A stretch of DNA of 11,703 nt, taken from contig CAKPAT010000034.1 of NCBI GenBank assembly GCA_934133155.1, positions 1-11,703 on the forward strand, read 5' to 3'. This stretch comes from an uncultured Bacilli bacterium (GTDB lineage Bacteria; Bacillota_I; Bacilli_A; RF39; UBA660). The first letter of the stretch is position 1. Each line of letters begins with the position of its first letter. Both the position numbers and the translations under genes were made by a program. The notes under the pieces are model-generated. The model saw only the letters and a program-made list of their open reading frames with translations, did not search any database and was not told the origin of the DNA. Shown here piece by piece: positions 1 through 6,447 of this stretch.

Positions 1-13
1 AGGTGAATATTAA

Positions 14-946
14 ATGATTTATGATTTTAATGATTTAAAAGAAAATGGTATGATGTATGGAGGTCATGCAGGAAATGAGTTAGGTGTGTTTATTAATGGT
101 GAGAATTGGTTTTTAAAGTTTCCGCAATCTACTAGAAATTTACTACGTAAGGTAGATATTTCTTATTCGACTTCTTCTTTATCAGAGTATATTGGGTCAC
201 ATGTTTATGAGATTATTGGTATTCCTGTGCATGAGACTTTACTTGGGGTTAAGGATAATAAGGTTGTAGTGGCGTGCCGTGATTTTAGGATTAATTCTAT
301 TGATTTTAGGTTCGAGGATTTTAATTCAATTAAAAATGTTTATGTTCAAGGTCTTGAAGAGAAGCTTTCTTCTACTATTAGTAATATGCATATGATTAGT
401 TTGGAAGAGATTATGATTATTATGGATAATAACCCTTTATTTTTAAAGGATAAGTCTCTTAAGAAAAGATTTTGGGATATGTTTATTGTTGATGCACTTA
501 TTGGAAATAATGATAGAAATAATGGTAATTGGGGTGTGATTGTTAATAATAAAACTGGTGATACGGTAGTTAGTCCTGTTTTTGATAATGGTGCTTCTTT
601 TAACACAAAATCTAGTGACGAACAAATAAGCAAAATATTAAGTGATTATAACTGTTTTGAAGATAGTGTTTATAAAACTAGATTATGTATATTTTCTTTA
701 AATGGTAGGCAAATAAATCCTTTTGAATATATGGAAAAGTTAGAAAATGAAGATTGTAATGAGGCTTTAGTTAAGTTAGTCCCTAATATTAATTTAGATA
801 AAATTAAGAAGTTTATTTATGATATTCCTAATGATTTTAATGGTGTTTTTATTATTAGTGATGTTAGAAAAGAGTTTTATTTTAAGTGTTTAGAATATAG
901 ATATAATAAGTTATGCTTAATGTATGAAAAATTAAAGAATAGGTAG
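14..946 (+). CDS. HipA/CtkA-like single-domain Ser/Thr protein kinase
   Basis: Predicted 310-residue cytoplasmic kinase of the HipA-like superfamily; its size and single-domain layout resemble the CtkA-type proteins rather than two-domain HipA toxins. Seen: a glycine-rich nucleotide loop (GGHAG, residues 16-20), a candidate ATP-binding Lys35 in FLKFP, a following helix with Glu58, a catalytic loop around 158-174 (FIVDALIGNNDRNNGNWG, with Asp167 and Asn172 as candidate catalytic and metal-binding residues) and a DFG-like FDNG at 190-193 (Asp191). The C-terminal third is helical with no recognised domain. The start is ATG at 14, with AGGTGA at 1-6 and a 7-base spacer. Known of the family: HipA proteins phosphorylate cellular targets, often next to a DNA-binding antitoxin. 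Any partner would lie left of the window. All kinase motifs look intact; the physiological target cannot be inferred. Confidence 0.8.
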   Translation: MIYDFNDLKENGMMYGGHAGNELGVFINGENWFLKFPQSTRNLLRKVDISYSTSSLSEYIGSHVYEIIGIPVHETLLGVKDNKVVVACRDFRINSIDFRFEDFNSIKNVYVQGLEEKLSSTISNMHMISLEEIMIIMDNNPLFLKDKSLKKRFWDMFIVDALIGNNDRNNGNWGVIVNNKTGDTVVSPVFDNGASFNTKSSDEQISKILSDYNCFEDSVYKTRLCIFSLNGRQINPFEYMEKLENEDCNEALVKLVPNINLDKIKKFIYDIPNDFNGVFIISDVRKEFYFKCLEYRYNKLCLMYEKLKNR

Positions 947-963
947 TTTTTATCTATTTTTTT
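934..963 (+). terminator. Weak A/T-rich intrinsic terminator after the kinase gene
   Basis: The 3' end of the kinase gene, including its TAG stop, forms a stem: AATAGGT (938-944) pairs with ATCTATT (952-958) with one G-U pair. It is extended outward by A/T pairs to 934 and followed by a T run to 963. GC content of the stem is low, so termination may be partial. Confidence 0.4.
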
Positions 964-967
964 GTTA

Positions 968-996
968 TTGACTTTTTCTTGGAATATGAATTTAAT
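968..996 (+). promoter_or_regulatory. Possible distal sigma-A promoter
   Basis: TTGACT (968-973), a 17-base spacer and TTTAAT (991-996) make a reasonable sigma-A match. It would give a leader of roughly 170 bases before the peptidase gene at 1174. That leader shows no riboswitch or ncRNA I recognise and only trivial reading frames, so this may be a fortuitous match in AT-rich DNA. Confidence 0.3.
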
Positions 997-1090
997 TTAT
1001 TTTTAGGGGTCTAATTTGAGCGGAATGATTGAGGCTTTTGTCTAGTAATTGTCAAAATTAACATCTTATTTTATTACCTTTTATACTTTG

Positions 1091-1113
1091 ATTTTAACAA
1101 ATTTGTTTAAAAT
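1091..1113 (+). repeat. Near-perfect palindrome upstream of the peptidase promoter
   Basis: ATTTTAACAAA (1091-1101) is followed directly by TTTGTTTAAAAT (1102-1113), which is its reverse complement apart from one extra T. It ends 11 bases before the -35 box at 1125. This is a plausible operator or activator site, but the AT-rich background makes chance palindromes common. Confidence 0.35.
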
Positions 1114-1124
1114 TTACGTTTTTA

Positions 1125-1153
1125 TTTACACTATCATATTTATGTGATATTAT
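1125..1153 (+). promoter_or_regulatory. Sigma-A promoter of the papain-LRR gene
   Basis: TTTACA (1125-1130), a 17-base spacer and TATTAT (1148-1153), with an extended -10 TGA (1145-1147). Transcription would begin near 1160, giving a short leader of about 14 bases that carries the SD-like AAGGTAGG before the ATG at 1174. Spacing and extended -10 make it the better of the two promoters proposed in this gap. Confidence 0.6.
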
Positions 1154-1173
1154 TGTGTTAAGGTAGGGATGGT

Positions 1174-3945
1174 ATGAAAGATTTTGTTAAAAAGTTTTCT
1201 TGGTGGAAGGTTTTGATTATTGTTATTTTAATTTTTCTTTTGATTTTGGGAACTTGGTTTGGCCTTAGTAAAAAGAGTACTAAAGTTAAGGAACCGTCTT
1301 CTTTGAATGATAAGCAGAAAGAGATTGTTGGTATAAAGGATGATAAAAAGGATATTAGTGATGGTGAGAAAAGCAGTTATACTGATGATTATAAAAAGTA
1401 TGAGGAAATGGACGAAAAGGAAAAGGAAAAACTGGATGTTATTCCTAGAAAAGAAGATATTCCTTTTGATGTGATTGAAGATATGGATAGTGGAGATGAG
1501 TCTATTCCGGAAAAGTTTAATTTGCGTGATGTGATTAATATTAAGGTGGAAAATCAAGGAGTTTTTGGCTTGTGCTGGGATTTTGCATCTATGAAGTCTT
1601 TGGAGACTTTTATGAGTTTGAATAAACTTGGTGATTATGATTTCTCGGAAATTCATGTAGATTATTTGACTTCTAATTTACTTTATGGAAATAGAAATGT
1701 TCATGGTGGAGGTAATTTTTCGGACTTTGAGAAGTATTTGGCACTTTCTGGTGTTGTTTTGGAAAGTGATGCACAGTACAAGGATTATGATAAGGATGGT
1801 TACAGTAAGTTTTTGTCTTTAAATGAGGTTTATAATGTGACAAATACGATTTCTTTTCCTTCACTTATAAAGGATAATGGGGTTTCAGATAAGTCTGATA
1901 AGCAGGTTAGTGATTTTAGAAATTTGGCTAAAAAACATATTATGAAAAATGGCTCTTTATATGCGGTTATTGATTCTTCGAAGATTAATTCTGGTAATTT
2001 GTACTGTGGAGATGAGTGTTTTACAGATCATGCGATTTCTATTGTAGGCTGGGACGATAATTATTCTAAGGACAATTTTAAGGATAAGCCTATTCATGAT
2101 GGAGCATATATTGCACTTAATTCATGGGGCACTGGTTTTGGTGATAATGGTTACTTTTATATTTCTTATGATGATCAAACTGTTGAAAGGGAGCTTAGTG
2201 GAGTTTTGTCTGTTTCTTTAGATGATGCTTACAAAGTGAGTGACATTAAAGGCATGCTTGGTGATTATATTAAGGATAATTTTAGTAGTTATCTTATTAA
2301 TAAAGATGGTGAGGATTATATTACTAAAACGGTGCTAAATACGGTTACCTCTTTGGATTTTAATGATTTAAATCTTTCTTCTTCGGATTTCTCTAATTTA
2401 GGTATTTTTTCTAATTTGGTTTATGTTAATTTATCTAATAATAATATTACAGATGTTTCTTTTCTGAAAGGGCTTAAAAATCTTGCTAGTGTTGATTTGT
2501 CACATAATAATATTACTGATGTAAGTGGACTTAGTGATTTGGTGGGCCTTTCTTATGTGGATTTATCTTATAATAATAATGTTTCTGGCTATAGTTTGCT
2601 TAAAAATTTAAATTATTTAGATATTGGATACTGCGGTCTTAAGAGTTTTGAAGATTTAACTGGTTTAAAGGATTTATATTCTTTAAATTTATCAGGAAAT
2701 AAGATTACTAATTTTTCTTTAATTCCAAATGGTTTATCTACTATTTATTTAAAAGATATGGATATTGATGATCTTTTGGACATTGCTTTTTTGAATGATT
2801 TATATACTGTTGATTTAAGTGGCTCTAGTGTTAAAAGTTTAAGTGGTATTGAAAATTTTAAATTTCTTTATTATTTGGTTTTGAATAAGGTTAAACTTTC
2901 TGATGTTTCTTCTTTGAAAAAGCTAAATAATGATTATCCGATTTATCTTAATATGGATGAAGCAGGCCTTTCTGATATTTCTATTTTTAATGATTTGAAT
3001 ATTAATGAACTTTCTTTAAAGAATAATAATTTTAAGGATATTAGTGCTTTTAAAAATAGTCATGTTAGAAGTATTAATTTATCGGGCAATAAGGTTAGTG
3101 ATGTTAGCTCTTTGAAGGATATTGATGCAATTTATCTTTCTGAATGTAATATTAGTGATTTATCACAGTTTAAAGATTTTAAAGTGACTGATTTAGATTT
3201 ATCTAAAAATAATATTTCTTCTTTGAAAGGTTTTTCTTCGGATACGCTTATTTCTTTAAATTTATCAAATAATAATCTTTCGGATGTTTCTTTTGGCATT
3301 ATGAAATCACTTGATACTTTAATTTTATCTCACAATTTACTTACTTCTGTTAGTGGACTTACTGGCTTAAATTTAGATACACTTGATTTATCTAATAATG
3401 ATATTCGTGATGTTAGTCCTTTAAATAAAATGGATAGTTTAAGTGTTTTATCGCTTACTTCTAATAAGAATTTAAAAGGAAGTTTAAGCGGTAATATTGG
3501 TTATTTGAGTTTAGATAACTGTGATTTGAGGGATAATTTGGATTTCTCTAGTCTTAATCTTTATTTTCTTAATTTAGATAGCAATTATGAGTACAAAGAT
3601 TTATTTAAGTTTTTGAAAAATAATAAGAGTGATTTTTTGAATTTGAAATTAAATGGTTTTGTTTTTGAAAATGATGATATTTTAAAATTTAATAGTTATT
3701 TGAAAGACCATTATTATGTGAGTGATGCGAGATATGTTTTGAGTATTACTCCGAATGATGATTTGATTGATTTATCGAGGTATGATTTTCTTTTTAGGAC
3801 TATTTTGAAAAGTATTTATTATTCGAACTATAAGATTGATAATGGTATTTTAGATAAGAAAGGTACATATATTTATATTGAAGATGTTAATAAGGATGTA
3901 AATTTAGAGATTTCTGGTAATGGAATTATTACATTTAGAGTTTAA
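1174..3945 (+). CDS. Membrane-anchored papain-family (C1A-like) cysteine peptidase with leucine-rich repeats
   Basis: A 923-residue protein in four parts. Residues 1-31 have a short basic N-terminus and one hydrophobic segment (about 13-31) that looks like an uncleaved signal anchor, so the rest should face outward. Residues 32-110 are a charged Lys/Glu/Asp linker. Residues 111-345 are a papain-like domain: oxyanion Gln128, nucleophile Cys134 in GLCWDFA, His286 in DHAISIVGWDD and Asn316 in LNSWGTGFGDNGYFYISYD; all four catalytic positions are present. Cys278 and Cys282 lie close to the histidine. Residues 392 to about 830 hold roughly 19 internalin/SDS22-like LRRs of 20-22 residues (LxxLxLSxNxIxDVSxL). 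The last 90 residues have no domain I recognise. No LPXTG motif, second membrane helix or ERFNIN-type propeptide is visible. Inferred role: a surface protease whose LRRs bind a host, dietary or microbial target. It has its own promoter and terminator, so it appears monocistronic. Confidence 0.88.
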   Translation: MKDFVKKFSWWKVLIIVILIFLLILGTWFGLSKKSTKVKEPSSLNDKQKEIVGIKDDKKDISDGEKSSYTDDYKKYEEMDEKEKEKLDVIPRKEDIPFDVIEDMDSGDESIPEKFNLRDVINIKVENQGVFGLCWDFASMKSLETFMSLNKLGDYDFSEIHVDYLTSNLLYGNRNVHGGGNFSDFEKYLALSGVVLESDAQYKDYDKDGYSKFLSLNEVYNVTNTISFPSLIKDNGVSDKSDKQVSDFRNLAKKHIMKNGSLYAVIDSSKINSGNLYCGDECFTDHAISIVGWDDNYSKDNFKDKPIHDGAYIALNSWGTGFGDNGYFYISYDDQTVERELSGVLSVSLDDAYKVSDIKGMLGDYIKDNFSSYLINKDGEDYITKTVLNTVTSLDFNDLNLSSSDFSNLGIFSNLVYVNLSNNNITDVSFLKGLKNLASVDLSHNNITDVSGLSDLVGLSYVDLSYNNNVSGYSLLKNLNYLDIGYCGLKSFEDLTGLKDLYSLNLSGNKITNFSLIPNGLSTIYLKDMDIDDLLDIAFLNDLYTVDLSGSSVKSLSGIENFKFLYYLVLNKVKLSDVSSLKKLNNDYPIYLNMDEAGLSDISIFNDLNINELSLKNNNFKDISAFKNSHVRSINLSGNKVSDVSSLKDIDAIYLSECNISDLSQFKDFKVTDLDLSKNNISSLKGFSSDTLISLNLSNNNLSDVSFGIMKSLDTLILSHNLLTSVSGLTGLNLDTLDLSNNDIRDVSPLNKMDSLSVLSLTSNKNLKGSLSGNIGYLSLDNCDLRDNLDFSSLNLYFLNLDSNYEYKDLFKFLKNNKSDFLNLKLNGFVFENDDILKFNSYLKDHYYVSDARYVLSITPNDDLIDLSRYDFLFRTILKSIYYSNYKIDNGILDKKGTYIYIEDVNKDVNLEISGNGIITFRV

Positions 3946-3970
3946 ATAGTGATTTTGGTCACTATTTTTT
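3944..3970 (+). terminator. Strong intrinsic terminator after the papain-LRR gene
   Basis: AATAGTGA (3945-3952) pairs perfectly with TCACTATT (3959-3966) around a 6-base loop, extended by one A-T pair and followed by a T run to 3970. The stem begins within the TAA stop codon of the peptidase gene. Confidence 0.85.
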
Positions 3971-4036
3971 CAGCATTTAACCGAATAAAAATCAGCATTT
4001 TACCGAAAAATAATCAGCGATTAACCGAAAAATTTG
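3971..4036 (+). repeat. Three 22-bp direct repeats (iteron-like) before the DUF4143 ATPase gene
   Basis: Three copies start at 3971, 3993 and 4015, an exact 22-bp period. The cores are CAGCATTTAACCGAA, CAGCATTTTACCGAA and CAGCGATTAACCGAA, each followed by an A/T filler of 7 bases. Copy 2 differs from copy 1 at one core base and copy 3 at two. The period is close to two helical turns, so a protein could bind all three on one DNA face. The array starts right after the terminator T run and its third unit overlaps the -35 box of the next promoter. Its position suggests a regulatory array for the ATPase gene; the array is too short and lacks unique spacers for a CRISPR. Confidence 0.85.
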
Positions 4037-4062
4037 ATATTTTTTAAAAAAATGTGTATATT
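4034..4062 (+). promoter_or_regulatory. Probable sigma-A promoter of the DUF4143 ATPase gene
   Basis: TTGATA (4034-4039), a 17-base spacer and TATATT (4057-4062); an overlapping TATTAT at 4059-4064 is an alternative -10. The -35 box overlaps the last bases of the third 22-bp repeat, which fits control by a repeat-binding protein. Confidence 0.55.
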
Positions 4063-4084
4063 ATAGGTATATGGAGGCGGTTTT

Positions 4085-5359
4085 ATGAAGAAATATAAGA
4101 AAAGGATTGCGGACGAGATACTTGTGAAAAAATTGAAAGGTAAAGGTGCGGTTTTGATTGAGGGCGCTAAATGGTGCGGAAAAACAACAACGGCAGAGCA
4201 AGTTTCTAAAAGTATTCTTTATATGGCAAAGCCGGAAGATAAAAATCAAAATATTATGCTGGCGGATATAAATCCAAGTTTACTTTTAAATGGTGATGTT
4301 CCAAGACTTATTGACGAGTGGCAACTTGCACCAAAGTTATGGGACGCGGTTAGGTTTGAAGTTGATCATAGAGGAGAAGAGGGACAGTTTATTTTGACGG
4401 GTTCTTCTGTTCCGGCAAATATGGATAATGTTAGTCATACGGGTACGGGAAGATTTTCGTGGCTTACTATGAGACCAATGAGTTTATATGAATCTGGGGA
4501 GTCAAATGGTGATGTTAGTTTAAAAGATTTATTTGAAAATCCAGATAATATTAGTGGTCAAAATAATTTATCTTTGGAAGATGTGGCTTTTTTATGCTGC
4601 CGTGGTGGCTGGCCTAGAAGTATTTTTATGGATAAGGATATTGCGCTTGAGCAAGCTTATGATTATTATGATGCAGTGGTTAACTCTGATATTTCAAGGG
4701 TTGACGGGGTTAGTAGAAATCCTTTAAGGGCTAAGAATTTAATGAGGAGCTATGCTAGAAATGTTGGAACGCAGGCAAATAATGAGACGATTAAAGAAGA
4801 TATGATCAGAAATGATTCTTCTTCACTGGATACTGATACGGTGGTTTCATATGTTAATGCGCTTAAAAAAATATTTGTTGTTGAGGAAAGTCCTGCTTGG
4901 AATCCTAATTTAAGAAGTAAGGTAGCAACTAGGACATCTGATACGAGGTATTTTGTTGATCCTTCAATTTGTGTGGCGTCTTTAGGTCTTGGCCCAAATG
5001 ATTTAATGGGTGATTTAAGAACGTTTGGTTTAATATTTGAATCTTTATGTATTCGTGATTTAAGGGTTTATGCGGAGGCTAATAATGGTAATGTTTATCA
5101 TTATAGGGATTCTTCTGATTTGGAATGTGATGCGGTTATTCATTTAAGAAATGGTTCTTATGGCCTTATAGAAGTTAAGCTTGGTGGGGATAAGTTAATT
5201 GAAGAAGGGTGCGCTAATTTAATTAAGCTTAAAAATAAAATTGATACGAACTTTATGAATAGTCCGGCTTTCATGATGGTGCTTACTGGAGTTGGAAGTT
5301 ATGCTTATAAAAGGGAAGATGGTATATTTGTTGTTCCGATTGGGTGTTTAAAAAATTAA
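4085..5359 (+). CDS. AAA-family ATPase with DUF4143 / PD-(D/E)XK-like C-terminal domain
   Basis: A 424-residue soluble protein of the widespread AAA_14-DUF4143 family, whose biological role is poorly known. Seen: Walker A GAKWCGKTT (27-35, Lys33), Walker B RLIDE (74-78, Asp77/Glu78), a sensor-like ILTGSS (103-108), and the RGGWP signature (173-177) typical of the family. The C-terminal domain has Glu319, Asp349 in LECDAVI and Glu363-Val-Lys365 in LIEVKLG, the arrangement of a PD-(D/E)XK nuclease fold, so residues needed for metal binding seem to be kept. Translation starts at ATG 4085 behind GGAGG (4073-4077, 7-base spacer), the strongest SD in the left half. The gene stands alone, with three 22-bp repeats in its promoter region. 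No terminator is evident before the hrcA promoter. DNA-related or defence roles are only inference. Confidence 0.88.
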   Translation: MKKYKKRIADEILVKKLKGKGAVLIEGAKWCGKTTTAEQVSKSILYMAKPEDKNQNIMLADINPSLLLNGDVPRLIDEWQLAPKLWDAVRFEVDHRGEEGQFILTGSSVPANMDNVSHTGTGRFSWLTMRPMSLYESGESNGDVSLKDLFENPDNISGQNNLSLEDVAFLCCRGGWPRSIFMDKDIALEQAYDYYDAVVNSDISRVDGVSRNPLRAKNLMRSYARNVGTQANNETIKEDMIRNDSSSLDTDTVVSYVNALKKIFVVEESPAWNPNLRSKVATRTSDTRYFVDPSICVASLGLGPNDLMGDLRTFGLIFESLCIRDLRVYAEANNGNVYHYRDSSDLECDAVIHLRNGSYGLIEVKLGGDKLIEEGCANLIKLKNKIDTNFMNSPAFMMVLTGVGSYAYKREDGIFVVPIGCLKN

Positions 5360-5369
5360 TTTTGTAAAA

Positions 5370-5396
5370 TTAGCATTCATATATTGACAGTGCTAA
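5370..5396 (+). promoter_or_regulatory. CIRCE operator 1 (HrcA binding site) over the -35 box
   Basis: Left arm TTAGCATTC (5370-5378), a 9-base spacer and right arm CAGTGCTAA (5388-5396). Each arm differs from the consensus CIRCE (TTAGCACTC-N9-GAGTGCTAA) at one base. It covers the -35 hexamer, so bound HrcA would block RNA polymerase. Confidence 0.9.
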
Positions 5397-5412
5397 CATA
5401 TAATGTTATAAT
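5384..5412 (+). promoter_or_regulatory. Heat-shock operon sigma-A promoter
   Basis: Perfect consensus TTGACA (5384-5389), a 17-base spacer and TATAAT (5407-5412). Transcription should start near 5419. A consensus promoter under strong repression is the expected design for HrcA/CIRCE control. Confidence 0.93.
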
Positions 5413-5415
5413 GAA

Positions 5416-5442
5416 GTAGCAATCTTGAAAAGGGAGTGCTAA
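5416..5442 (+). promoter_or_regulatory. CIRCE operator 2, between transcription start and SD
   Basis: Left arm GTAGCAATC (5416-5424, 7 of 9 consensus bases), a 9-base spacer and right arm GAGTGCTAA (5434-5442, perfect). It spans the predicted transcription start and its last two bases are the first two of the hrcA SD (AAGGAG, 5441-5446). It may act as DNA operator and, once transcribed, as a weak 5' hairpin in the mRNA. Confidence 0.8.
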
Positions 5443-5453
5443 GGAGTGATAAT

Positions 5454-6443
5454 ATGATTACTACAAGACAGGAAGAACTTTTGAAACTTATTGTGGAGAA
5501 TTATATTAAGTCGGCACAACCGGTTAGTTCAAAGGCTTTATGCCAAAAGCTTAAGTGTTCTAGTGCAACTGTGAGAAATGAGATGGCTACTTTAGAGAGT
5601 TTTGGTTTAATTCAAAAAATGCATACTTCTTCTGGAAGGATACCAAGTGATAAGGGCTATAGGTATTATGTTGATTATATTATGAAACCTAAAGAGCTTA
5701 CTGGTGAAGATATGCTTAGACTTAATCAACTTTTTGCAAATAATTCTTTGGTTTTGTCTGACGCTATTACGAAGAGTATGGAGATTGTTTCAGAGCTAAC
5801 TAATTATACGGCTATTGTTTTAGGAAAATCTTCTGATGATAATAAGATTGCTAAGGTTGAGGTTGTTCCAATTGATCAAAATAAGATGATTGCAATTATT
5901 ATTACTGATAAGGGTCATGTGGAAAATCGAAATGTAGTACTTGAGGAAGGTATTAGTAAGGCTGAGGTTAAGCAAACAATTGAGATTATTGATAAGATGA
6001 TTGTTGGTGTGCCACTTGCTGATGTTAGTAAGGTTTTGGAATTTGAAATTAAACCGATTATTAATAAGTGTGTGGAGCAGCATGAGGCTTTATACAATGC
6101 TTTTTACAATGCTTTTAGTGATTTTGTACCGAAACCTAACATTAAGGTTTCTGGGGCTAATAATTTGCTTATGGAACCGGAATTTAATGATGTTAATAAG
6201 ATAAGAAGTTTATTAAGTAAGTTTGATGATAAGGATCTTATTAAAAGTATTAAAGAGGAAGATGATGAAATAAAGGTATATATTGGTAAAGAAAATGACT
6301 TTGATGATGATATTTCTATTATTAAAACTAGTTTTTACCATAATGGTGAAGAGGGAACAATTGCTTTAATTGGTCCTAAAAGAATGGAATATGATAGGGC
6401 AGAGGCTTTACTAGATTATATAAAAAAAAATATAGGTGGGTGA
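5454..6443 (+). CDS. hrcA: Heat-inducible transcription repressor HrcA
   Basis: A 329-residue repressor that binds CIRCE and shuts off class I heat-shock genes; in characterised species its activity depends on the GroE chaperonin. Seen: an N-terminal winged-helix domain with the family-typical stretches TTRQEELLKLIVENYI, SATVRNEMATLE and SSGRIPSDKGYRYYVD, then the dimerisation/GAF-like region to the C-terminus. Length is close to the usual 340. I start it at ATG 5454 because AAGGAG (5441-5446) lies 7 bases upstream; the in-frame GTG at 5436 is inside the right arm of CIRCE 2 and has no SD. It is the first gene of the operon, so it represses itself through both operators. It ends in TGA four bases before grpE, whose SD AGGTGGG is in its last codons. 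Confidence 0.96.
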   Translation: MITTRQEELLKLIVENYIKSAQPVSSKALCQKLKCSSATVRNEMATLESFGLIQKMHTSSGRIPSDKGYRYYVDYIMKPKELTGEDMLRLNQLFANNSLVLSDAITKSMEIVSELTNYTAIVLGKSSDDNKIAKVEVVPIDQNKMIAIIITDKGHVENRNVVLEEGISKAEVKQTIEIIDKMIVGVPLADVSKVLEFEIKPIINKCVEQHEALYNAFYNAFSDFVPKPNIKVSGANNLLMEPEFNDVNKIRSLLSKFDDKDLIKSIKEEDDEIKVYIGKENDFDDDISIIKTSFYHNGEEGTIALIGPKRMEYDRAEALLDYIKKNIGG

Positions 6444-6447
6444 TTAA

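Noticed and set aside
346..633. Overlapping minus-strand open frames inside the kinase gene
   Set aside because: They lie opposite the conserved kinase motifs and have no SD or recognisable motif; shadows of the real gene.
1026..1046. A six-codon open frame as a leader peptide
   Set aside because: No convincing SD, no attenuator-like stems, and no run of regulatory codons.
1228..1656. A 142-codon open frame on the minus strand within the papain-LRR gene
   Set aside because: It is a low-complexity mirror of the + strand coding sequence, rich in Ile, Phe, Asn and His, with no recognisable motif.
3971..4036. A short CRISPR array
   Set aside because: Units are adjacent 22-bp tandem repeats with A/T filler of 7 bases, not 25-37 bp repeats separated by unique spacers, and no cas genes are present.
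5436..5453. GTG at 5436 as the hrcA start
   Set aside because: It is inside the right arm of CIRCE 2 and lacks an SD, whereas ATG 5454 has AAGGAG at ideal spacing and matches the usual HrcA N-terminus.
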